Assembly: GCA_043819695.1 (NCBI GenBank)
Contig: JBDREM010000037.1
Coordinates: forward strand, 1-13,768
Source of the DNA: CAYLQD01 sp043819695
Lineage (GTDB): Bacteria; Planctomycetota; PUPC01
Direction: 5' to 3'
Length of the DNA: 13,768 nucleotides
Positions 1 through 7,600 of this stretch are shown in pieces; the first letter of the stretch is position 1, and each line of letters opens with the position of its first letter. The notes beneath the pieces were generated by a model. The model searched no databases, was not told the origin of the DNA, and saw only the letters and a list, made by a program, of their open reading frames with translations. A program made the translations under genes and the position numbers.

Positions 1-279
1 GACTTCGCCGGCCCCCTGGACTTCTGGCAGAAGATCGCCACTTGGCAGAACTGGTACAACCTCGGGCGGAAGAACCGCAGTCGCGAGTGGCGGTCGCCCG
101 CCGAGACCTTGCGCCAGTTGCAGCCCGACCGCGACCTCGCCGTCTTCTTGCTTCCCCCCGTCCACGTCGATATACTCCTCGCCGACCCAGGGGGGTACTA
201 TCTATGTGCGCACCCCGCGGCGACGCTTACCGGCAGCAAAGAATACCCTTCGAGCGAAGGGCGGCGTCGAGGAACGTGA
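1..279 (+). pseudogene. 3' end of a DDE (integrase-core, IS481-like) transposase, cut by the window edge
   Basis: Reading frame 1 is open from the first base to a TGA at 277-279. The first 70 or so residues look like the C-terminal end of an rve/integrase-core transposase: a tryptophan-rich helix (FWQKIATWQNWYN), then a basic stretch with an SPAET motif (compare the usual 'YN..R.H....KTPAE'), then 'FLLPPVHVDILL' and 'GGYYLC', like the 'FPP..LD...GGYHVP' endings I know from this family. The DDE active site would lie before the window, so whether this copy is intact upstream cannot be seen. A related but frameshifted stretch is at 13087-13325. Similarity between the two ends near position 207, so the rest of the frame up to the TGA may be read-through. 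Family assignment is by motif recall. Confidence 0.6.
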
Positions 280-737
280 ACGACGGGGCATAAAGTGCGG
301 CGCGAGATTCTTCCCTGGCTTCTTGTCAGTTGGGCGTCGGGCATGGACCGCGGCGGCGGGGTACAACGGGAGTCACGCGAGGGCGTCAGGGCGGGAGCAA
401 GCTGTGTACGAGAACGATACTTTGGGCCGTCTGTGGTGCGCTGCCGGAAAGTATTGTCGTATCAGGAGTTATGGCGATCCGCCGCTCGCACGTGCCGCGT
501 TCTTATACATTCCCAAGTGCGTGCCTCCTGGGCCTCCGGGGCAGTTTTCCCCGGTTCTCAATAGATGTATCTCTATAGCCTTGGGTGTGTTACGTCGCAT
601 GCCGCTTAATTCATGCGCAATTATTGCGCGTTCGGCACGCGTTTTGCGGCACTCGAACTGTCGTGAAGAGTTGTCTGAGGGCGCGTGGCCCTGGACAGGA
701 CGCTGTCCGAAAGACGGGAGGGAAGAAAGGAGGCACG
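280..737. other. Intergenic stretch with no convincing gene
   Basis: Several overlapping frames are open here, as expected at this GC content, but none shows a recognisable domain. The best small candidate starts at ATG 471, five bases after an AGGAG, and ends at 578 (35 residues). It is serine- and arginine-rich and matches nothing I know, so I do not call it. The stretch also holds a CCGGGG/CCCCGG hairpin (536-554) and a 15-base palindrome (615-629). I see no clear sigma-70 promoter for the gene at 738. Confidence 0.5.
615..629. promoter_or_regulatory. Perfect 7+1+7 palindrome, possible operator
   Basis: GCGCAAT-T-ATTGCGC is a perfect inverted repeat with a one-base centre, in the AT-richer stretch about 110 bp before the gene at 738. 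Size and symmetry suit binding by a dimeric regulator, but no regulator gene is adjacent and no second copy was noticed. Confidence 0.25.
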
Positions 738-1091
738 ATGAGGCGGTTGATCGCGGTGCTCGTGGCCTTGTCCCTGGTAATACCTGTGGTCGATGCCGCC
801 GCCGCCAAGCAGACGCCAGAGGAGAAAGCGGCGGCCAAGGCCGAGAAGGCCCAGCAAAAGGCGCAGAACCGGGTCCGGAGCATCGAGGGCCAGATCGTCA
901 AGGAGGAAGCGAGGCACGCGCGACGGATTCAGAAGCTTGAGGCGGTCCAAGCCAAGCTTGAGGGCCGCGGGAACCTCGAAGCCGCTGCCAGAATCGAGGC
1001 GGCGGTTCAGAAGGAGAACCAGCGGCACGAGCGCACGATGGCCCGGCTCCAACAGGCGCTGGAAGACGCTGAGGCGGAACTGGATCCTTAG
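738..1091 (+). CDS. Small secreted coiled-coil protein of unknown function
   Basis: This encodes a 117-residue protein. The start at 738 is chosen because AAAGGAGG sits just upstream and because it opens a classic signal peptide: MRRL, a hydrophobic core (IAVLVALSLVIPVV) and a small-residue cleavage region (DAAAA) near residues 20-23. The frame is open back to 585, but that upstream part has no ribosome-binding site and would bury the signal. The mature part (about 24-117) is almost wholly Ala/Glu/Lys/Arg/Gln with few helix breakers: an alpha-helical coiled coil exported to the periplasm or beyond. The charge pattern resembles short Skp/OmpH-like or cell-wall spacer helices, but there is no family signature and I assign no function. 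It runs towards the glycosyltransferase and ends before two hairpins. Confidence 0.75.
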   Translation: MRRLIAVLVALSLVIPVVDAAAAKQTPEEKAAAKAEKAQQKAQNRVRSIEGQIVKEEARHARRIQKLEAVQAKLEGRGNLEAAARIEAAVQKENQRHERTMARLQQALEDAEAELDP

Positions 1092-1123
1092 CCCGAGCCA
1101 GATCCGTGAGCGAGCGTGACCGG

Positions 1124-1169
1124 GGGAACGGCGAGGCGGCCCCGTTTCGGGGTCGTATTCGCCGTTCCC
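1124..1169 (+). terminator. Large hairpin after the coiled-coil gene
   Basis: An 11-base perfect stem (1124-1134, GGGAACGGCGA, with 1159-1169) encloses a second hairpin, CCCCG-TTT-CGGGG. It begins 33 bp after the stop codon in a convergent gap. No T-run follows, so it is either a tract-less terminator or an RNA 3'-end structure; it could act on either strand. Confidence 0.5.
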
Positions 1170-1206
1170 GCCGGGGCCGCTGACAGCGGGCACCGCGCCG
1201 CCGGAC

Positions 1207-1264
1207 GGGGACATGTACCGGAGGCCGCTTCCGCGACAGCGGAAGTGGATCGGTACGTGTCCCC
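1207..1264. repeat. REP-like long palindrome
   Basis: A 13-base outer stem (GGGGACATGTACC with GGTACGTGTCCCC, one G:U pair) encloses an inner stem built on CGCTTCCGC/GCGGAAGTG. The ends resemble dispersed REP/MITE-type elements with GGGGACA...TGTCCCC termini that I recall from bacterial genomes rich in IS200-like RAYT transposases. Only one copy is in this window, so its repeat nature is unproven; it may simply be the terminator of the converging glycosyltransferase gene. Confidence 0.4.
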
Positions 1265-1322
1265 AGACCCAACCGAGCTCGGTTCTTCTGCGCCTGTTCA
1301 GGGGGTGCTTCGTGCCGGCGGC

Positions 1323-2336
1323 TCAGGGCGGGCCGAGGTCACAGCCTCGCGCGGCGAGCATCTCGAACATCCGCCGGAACCGGTGCTGGTAGGTATGTTC
1401 GGCCAGTACGCGCTTCCTCCCGGCGGCGGCGACGGCTTCCCGCTCGTCATCGTGATCGAGGTAGTAGCGGATCTTGTCGATCATGTCATCGGGGCTGTCG
1501 AACGTGACAAGCTCGGCGCCCGGCACGAACATCTCCTCGATGCCGTCGGTCGGGAAGGTGAGGTAAAAGGCGCCGAGCCCCATCGCGATGAAGGCTCGAG
1601 CGCTCATCGAGAGCCGAATGTGCGGGTACGCGTCGCGCGCGAGGAACATCTTCGACAGGTGAACGGCCTTGGCGAAGGTCTCGTTCCAGACGAACCGGCC
1701 GCCGTAGGCGCGGCTTACCTTCGAGAGCAACAGGCCGAGCACGAACGTGCCGATCTTCCGGTCGATGCGCGGCCCCCACCACTTGATGTCGATCTCCTCG
1801 TCGACGATCCGCTTGACCAGCTTCCACCGCTCGAGGTACGCCGGGTTGTCTGACTCCAGCTTGCCGACGAGGGTGACGTCGCAGGTGAAGAGCCGCCGGT
1901 CCACGTCGCTGATCCCGTCGTACTCGAATAGCGAAGGCTCCATCGCCTCGGGCAGCCACTCGACACGTTCGATGCCTGCCGCGCGGAACGGCTCGACGAG
2001 GCCCTGCGCCATCGTGAAGAACGTGTCGTACGCGCGCGAGAGCTCGACGACCTCGGGGCGCGGCTTCGGCGTCACCTCGGGGTACCAGAGAGCGCCATGC
2101 ACGCCCTTCGCCCGGATGCGGCCGATCAGCCGGGGCGAGTACCATCCGCCGCCGTAGACGATGTGCAGCGCGGGATCAAATGCGTCGACGGCCGCGAGCA
2201 GTTCCTCGTCGACCTCGTCCGCTCCCCGATAGTCGAAGACATGGATCGTGTGGCCGGTTTTTTCGAGCGCAGCGGAGAGGGCGTGGCCCGGGCTTGACGG
2301 GCGGTCGAGCGCGGCGCTGAGGAGGATTCGGGCCAT
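1323..2336 (-). CDS. CgeB-like family 1 glycosyltransferase
   Basis: This encodes 337 residues. The C-terminal third (about 240-325) fits the 'glycosyl transferases group 1' domain of CgeB/YkvP-type proteins: an invariant-looking 'MSARAFIAMGLGAFYLTF' helix-strand, then 'GAELVTFDSPDDMIDKIRYYL' and the closing helices with 'AGRKRVLAEHTYQHR'. The N-terminal half starts with a Rossmann-type strand (ARILLSAALD) and contains a GGGW loop and the strand HGALWYPEVTP, as in the acceptor lobe of a GT-B fold. It probably transfers a sugar from a nucleotide donor to a cell-surface glycan or protein in the cytoplasm; donor and acceptor cannot be inferred. There is no signal peptide. It has its own predicted promoter and is separated from the protease gene by 94 bp, so it may be a separate unit. 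No other polysaccharide genes are nearby. Confidence 0.8.
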   Translation of the reverse strand: MARILLSAALDRPSSPGHALSAALEKTGHTIHVFDYRGADEVDEELLAAVDAFDPALHIVYGGGWYSPRLIGRIRAKGVHGALWYPEVTPKPRPEVVELSRAYDTFFTMAQGLVEPFRAAGIERVEWLPEAMEPSLFEYDGISDVDRRLFTCDVTLVGKLESDNPAYLERWKLVKRIVDEEIDIKWWGPRIDRKIGTFVLGLLLSKVSRAYGGRFVWNETFAKAVHLSKMFLARDAYPHIRLSMSARAFIAMGLGAFYLTFPTDGIEEMFVPGAELVTFDSPDDMIDKIRYYLDHDDEREAVAAAGRKRVLAEHTYQHRFRRMFEMLAARGCDLGPP

Positions 2337-2382
2337 TCGATTCCACGCCGGTGGTTCAGTGCGGCTCGAGCGTCACCGCGCC

Positions 2383-2411
2383 ATCATACGCAAAACGCGA
2401 CGGCTTTTCCA
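2383..2411 (-). promoter_or_regulatory. Predicted sigma-70 promoter of the glycosyltransferase gene
   Basis: On the minus strand, TGGAAA (2411-2406) and TATGAT (2388-2383) are separated by 17 bases. The -10 box matches 5 of 6 and the -35 box 4 of 6 consensus bases. Transcription would start about 40 bases before the start codon. Confidence 0.4.
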
Positions 2412-2430
2412 GAGGCAGTTCGCCCGGGCG

Positions 2431-4620
2431 TCACTTGGCGTTTGCAGCGGGCGCGCCGGCCCTCTCGAGCTCGGCGACGAACCACTTGTACTCGGGCACG
2501 GACTTCAGGTCGAGCTTTGGGATCTTCTTCCCGACCTCGTAGACGGCTCTCTGAAGCTGACCGTCTTCCTGGAGGTCGGAGGTCCAGTCGCGGCCGACGT
2601 CGTCGGCGGCCAGCAGGCGAATCCACTGCCTCAGCAGCCGCCGGGCGCTGTCCTTGTCGATCTTGACCTTGAGACCGTCGTACCATTCGTCGAAGCCGGG
2701 ATACTGCGACGCGTCCCGGTCGTCGAACTCGGCCAGCTTCACCAGCTTCTCCTTGTGCTTCGGCCATCGGGCCCGCGAGTAGGCGTAGAAGTCGCTCGCA
2801 GCCTGATGCTTGTCGAATGCCTCGCGCGGCCAGCTCGCCTCGAGGGCGCAGGTGATGTCGGGCAGGATGCCGCCGCGGGTCTTCGCGGTGCGATGGATGC
2901 TGCGGCCGCTCGGGAGGAAGTACCGCGCGACCGTCAGCTTGAGGATCGAGCGCCGGCCCGTTCCATCGAGCCGCATGAGGCGCTGCACGCTGCCCTTGCC
3001 ATACGTCCGCTCGCCGATCAGGATCGCCCGCTTGTGGTCCTGCAGCGCGCCGGCGACGATCTCGGATGCGCTCGCGCTGCCGCCGTTGATGAGCACGACC
3101 ATCGGGAGGTCGGGGTGGGTGGCGGGGTCGGTCGTCCGCATCTCCTTTCGCGGCGCGATCTTCTTGTTGCGGCCCTCGCTGTAAACGATGAGCTTGTCGT
3201 CCTTGAGGAACTTGTCCGCGATGTCGCGCGCGGCGAGCATCAGGCCGCCGGGGTTGTCGCGAAGGTCGAAGATCAGCGCCTTCATTCCCCCCCCCTCCTC
3301 CATCGCGCGAAGAGCCTTCTCGACCTCGGCCGTGCTCGTGTCGCCGAAGCCCGTCAGCCGGAGGTACCCGATGCCGCCGGGCATCAGCTCGCTGTAGACC
3401 GACGGCAGCGTCACCCTCGCGCGGATGATCTTGAGCAGGAGATACTCGTCTTTCTTGAGGCCGCGGCGCCTGATCTTGCAGGCGACGACGCTGTCCGGCA
3501 GGCCGCGGAGCATGTCGCGGATTTCGCTCGCCTTCTTCCCCTTGATGTCTTCGCCGTCGATTTCGATGAACTGGTCGTACGCGCGAAGGCCCGCCTTGTA
3601 GGCCGGCCCGGTGTAGACGAGCTTGACGGCGGCGAAGACCTCTTCGCCGGTGCGGTCGTCCTTGACGAACATCACGTGCGCGCCGATGCCGCCGTACGTG
3701 CCGGACATCTGCTCGCGGAATTCGCCCCAGCGCTCCGGGCTCATGTAGGAGGAGAACGGGTCGGTCTCGTGGAGCAGGGCGGCCATTCCGCGCGCGGCCG
3801 CGTCGACCAGCGCTTCCTCCTTCGGCGGCGGCTCTATGTGGTACTCGATGATGAGCTTCTTGATCTCGTCCAGGAGCGGATTGCCGAGGCTGCCGGCGTA
3901 TTCCGTCTCGCGGATCATCAGGTCGGAGAGGCGCTTCATCTCGAGCAGCTTCGTCGCCAGCCGCCCGCGCACGGTCGGCTCGGCCGCCAGCTCCTTCAGC
4001 ACGGCGGGCACCGGCTTCCGGAAATCGTCGAGCTCGGCAAGCGCGACCGCCGCAGCAAACCGCACCTCGCCCTCCCCGGCCCGCACGAGGCGGACGAGCA
4101 CCGTCGTCGCCTTCGCCTCCGCCGCCTCCGTCGTCGCACAAATGCTCAACGCCTGGGCCAGCTCGACCGTGACGAACTCGTCCTTGGCGGCGTCGAGCAG
4201 CCGCGTCACTTCGACTTCCGCCGCGTCCTGCCCGAGCCGCCCGAGCACCCGCGCGGCCTGGAGCTTCGCATCGCGGCCCGCATTCCCCTCGATCACGGCC
4301 GCCAGCACCTTCATCCCGGGCGCGAAATCCTGGAGCGAGAGCAGCGCCCACCCGAGCGCGAGCTTCGCCGCGGCCGGCTGCTCGCCCGAAGCGGCATTCC
4401 GGATGGCCGGCAGCGCCTCCTTGCCCATCGCCTTGAGTTTTCCGGCGCAGTCCCAGACCGCGCGGTCGCCCGCCTTCACCTTCGCGAGCGGCTTGAGGAA
4501 CGCGGCGACAACCGCGCCCGTCATGTTCGCGGGCGCCGGCGGTTCAGCGGCGAGCCCTTGCGAAAGAACGACGGACCAGGCAAGAGCCAGAGCGCACAAC
4601 CGAATCGTGAGCCTGTTCAT
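2431..4620 (-). CDS. Secreted S41 C-terminal processing protease (CtpA-like) with helical N-terminal domain
   Basis: This encodes 729 residues. A signal peptide covers about 1-25 (hydrophobic core then GLAAEPPAP). Residues 30-230 are Ala/Leu-rich helices resembling HEAT-type repeats. The CTP core follows: 'TDPFSSYMSPE' (287-297), a PDZ domain at about 305-400 starting with the GGIGAHV loop, and the S41 catalytic domain to about 600 with 'FDLRDNPGG' (451-459). The nucleophile is Ser517 in 'NGGSASASEIVAGALQD' and the general base Lys542 in 'YGKGSVQ', with the 25-residue spacing of E. coli Prc and B. subtilis CtpB. Such enzymes cleave envelope proteins near their C termini. About 130 C-terminal residues rich in charge and aromatics exceed a minimal CtpA. 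The start lies 4 bp after the propeller gene, with its ribosome-binding site (AAGGAAAGG) inside that gene's last codons, so expression is probably coupled. Confidence 0.92.
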   Translation of the reverse strand: MNRLTIRLCALALAWSVVLSQGLAAEPPAPANMTGAVVAAFLKPLAKVKAGDRAVWDCAGKLKAMGKEALPAIRNAASGEQPAAAKLALGWALLSLQDFAPGMKVLAAVIEGNAGRDAKLQAARVLGRLGQDAAEVEVTRLLDAAKDEFVTVELAQALSICATTEAAEAKATTVLVRLVRAGEGEVRFAAAVALAELDDFRKPVPAVLKELAAEPTVRGRLATKLLEMKRLSDLMIRETEYAGSLGNPLLDEIKKLIIEYHIEPPPKEEALVDAAARGMAALLHETDPFSSYMSPERWGEFREQMSGTYGGIGAHVMFVKDDRTGEEVFAAVKLVYTGPAYKAGLRAYDQFIEIDGEDIKGKKASEIRDMLRGLPDSVVACKIRRRGLKKDEYLLLKIIRARVTLPSVYSELMPGGIGYLRLTGFGDTSTAEVEKALRAMEEGGGMKALIFDLRDNPGGLMLAARDIADKFLKDDKLIVYSEGRNKKIAPRKEMRTTDPATHPDLPMVVLINGGSASASEIVAGALQDHKRAILIGERTYGKGSVQRLMRLDGTGRRSILKLTVARYFLPSGRSIHRTAKTRGGILPDITCALEASWPREAFDKHQAASDFYAYSRARWPKHKEKLVKLAEFDDRDASQYPGFDEWYDGLKVKIDKDSARRLLRQWIRLLAADDVGRDWTSDLQEDGQLQRAVYEVGKKIPKLDLKSVPEYKWFVAELERAGAPAANAK

Positions 4621-4624
4621 CGAA

Positions 4625-7600
4625 CTACCTTTCCTTCAGTATAACCGTCCCGAACAAGGCCGGGGCAATCCCATCCGTCATTATATCGCGGCTCCGGTTC
4701 TGAGTCAGCCCCGGAGTCCAACTGGCCGCCTTCGCGGCAACGCCGCCGTCGCTGTCGATCACCATGATGTTCAGCCCGAAGCGAACGCCCGCGCGCGGCC
4801 CCACGCCGAGCTCCGTCCAGGGCAGTGCGAGCTCGTAGACGATGCCCGACTCGTCTTCCTTGATCTTGACGCAGTGCTGGCCGCCGAGCGGTTCGTCTCC
4901 GTCGCCGGCCGCGCGCTTGGCCGCCAGCCCGAGCCAGAACGCGCTGTCCGATCCGTGCATGCGGTAGCCGCCGTCGCCCTCGGGGTCGGCCGCGACGATG
5001 ATGCAGTCGCCCTTCCATTCCCGCCCGAGGAAATCGTGCACGGTCCGCACGTCGTCGCGCACGTCCACCGCCAGGTACAGGTTGTGCGCGTCCCACGCGA
5101 GGTACACCGTCGCGGACAGGTCGTTCGGCCCGTGCCAGAATCTCTTCGTGGCACGGCCATCCTGGCCGTCGCGCTTCACGGGCAGGATGCCCGTGCTACG
5201 CGTCGATTGCACCCGCTCGATGTGCCTCGGCCTGTCGAGCATTGCCGCGCGGTCGCGCCGCCAGTCCTCGTGGAGCCGGCCGTCGATCTTCGGCGGCGTC
5301 CGGAAGAACGGCGCCTCATACGTCGTCGCGCGGCGTTCGCGGGCCATCTCCCGGATGGCCATCAATTGCTCGTGGAGGCGGTTGAAAATGTCGGCCTCGA
5401 CCGACTCGCCCATCAGTTTCTTGTCGAGGAGCGCCATCGCATCGTCGTGCTTGCCCTGCGCAGCCAGGAGCCAGGTGAGTTCACCGAGGGGCGGCTCCTT
5501 CAACTTCAGAAGTTCGGCGACGCGGCGGGCCGTGCCCGCTTCGCTCGTCATCCGATATGCCCCGATGCCGCGCATCGAGCACAGGAGCAGCGCCCCGCCC
5601 GCTTCTCTTGCGGACAGATAAGTCGAGCCGGGCCGGAGCAGCGACTTCACAAGCGCGCCGTCCTTCGTCCGCACAATTACCGCGCGAGCGCAAAAGCCGC
5701 CCTGGCCGGACGCCGTGCCCGTGCCGGCGACGAACTGGCCGGCGCCGGCGACCTCGGTGAGCGCCGGCTCGCCCGGAAGCGAGCGGGTCCAGGCGGTCTT
5801 GCCGTCGCTCGTCTCCCACGCGACCATGGTGTTCGCCCGCAGTTTTCCCGCGATACCCACGATGAGGCCGTCGCCGACGTGCACGGCCGCAGGGTCGCTC
5901 GCCACGGGTCTCCGCCGCCAGAGCGGCTTGCCCGTCACCGCGTCGAAACAGGTCACTTCGCCGCCGAACGACCAGCGGTCGGGGAAGACGACGATGCGCC
6001 CCTCGTCGGGCGTCGCCGCGATGCGGCCGATGCCGAACGGCATCTCGGCCTTCCAGAGCGTCCTGCCGGTGTCGAGGCGGACGTTCCGCACCTCGCGGTC
6101 GCCCACGACGAGGCAAAGGCGGCCGCTGCGCTCCTGAAACGCCGGCCGGTCCGTCAGCCGGTTATCTTCGCGGCCGATGCGGAGCTCGCGCGTCGTCTTG
6201 CCGGTCGCAGCGTCGAGCCAATGAATTGTCCCGGACGCCTCGCCGCAGACAACGACGCTCTTTCCAATGACGCGCAGCGAACCGCTCACGGCCGGCTCGC
6301 CGAGCTTCGTCCGCCAGACTTCCTTGCCATCGTCGATGTCGACGGCGAGGATGTCGCCGCCGGCCCTCACGAGAAATGCCCGGCCGACGCCGACGGCGCT
6401 GTCAACGATGCGCGGAGGCGTTTCCCTCACCGCGCCCGGCGCGAACCAAAGAGTGCGGCCGGTCCGCGTATCGAGCGCAAAGAGTTGGGCGGCGCCGCGA
6501 ACGATCAGCTTGTCCTTCACGAGGTGCGCCTGACCGTGCCACTCGCCGATGTGCGCCCGCCAGATAACTTGCCCGTCGCTGATTCGGCGGCGCTCGACCG
6601 AATCCGAATGAAGGAAGCGGGGCCTGCTGCGGTCGCGCGCCGCGACGAAGACCGACGAGTCGTCGCTGGCGACAACTTTCGGCGACGAGTGAGCCGTATC
6701 GAACGCCGTCCGCCACACCGGCGTGAGCTTCTTCGTCTTGTCGAGCTTTTCCGGGCGCGGGGCCGGGGCCACGCTCGCCTCGATGGGCGGAGCATCCGTC
6801 ATCCTCCGGCACACGTCGATCCGGTCGAACGACGCCGAGAGCAGGATGTCGCCGGCGGCAACGAGGTTGCCGGGCCCGCGCAGGACGAAGTGGGGAGTGA
6901 GCGCCCCGGACGCCGCGTTCAGCTCGAGCACCATACCGTCGACCGGGATCAGCAGCGACCGCGCGAGCAGAGCGGGCCGTCCGAACGGCCGGCCGAACTG
7001 CTTCGAAATCCAGAGCACCTTGCCCGTCTTGATGTCGACGGCCGCCGCACTTTGGCCCGTCACATGCGCGCGGCCATGTGCCGCGCCCGCCAGATACAGC
7101 ATGCCCATTCGCGGGACGCGCCACCGCTGCCGCCCGGTGTTTGCGTCGAACGCGATCAGGTCGTCCGAGTCCTGCGGCGCCGCGACCAGCAGTCCGCCAT
7201 AGGCGACGGGCGGGCCGTTCCGCCAACAGTCATCGGCTTCGAGCGCCGCTCGCCGCCGGGCGGCGCCGAACGAGTCGTAGCGTGCGAGCCAGCGCACCTC
7301 GCCCGTCTCGGCGTCGATGGCCGCGGCCGCTCCGAGGTTGGTCGAGACGTAGACCGTGCCCTCGTCGTACACGGGCGGAGCCGGGTGCGAGCCCCGGCCA
7401 AGGATCCCACGGAACGCCTGCGAGCAGAGCTTCCGGCGCCAGATTACCGCGCCCGTTTGCGCGTCGACGGCGACAACGAACGATTCCGTCTCCTGCCCTA
7501 CGGCGGCGGCGCAAACAAACACCTTGCCCGCGGCGGCGGCGGCCGAGTTGACGAGCACGTTCGCCTCTGCGCGAGCGTTGGGGCCTCTCGGCGCGGCCCC

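Noticed and set aside
206..940. 244-codon plus-strand open frame overlapping the secreted coiled-coil gene
   Set aside because: Its second half is an out-of-frame reading of the gene at 738, which has a ribosome-binding site and signal peptide. The first half shows no domain.
1271..1284. 14-base palindrome AACCGAGCTCGGTT
   Set aside because: It has no loop to form a hairpin and no context suggesting an operator; chance is plausible in GC-rich DNA.
2248..4644. 798-codon plus-strand open frame
   Set aside because: It lies opposite the glycosyltransferase start and the S41 protease, both of which have clear family motifs. The frame is rich in Arg, Ala, Leu and Asp as expected for the antisense of GC-rich codons, and shows no domain.
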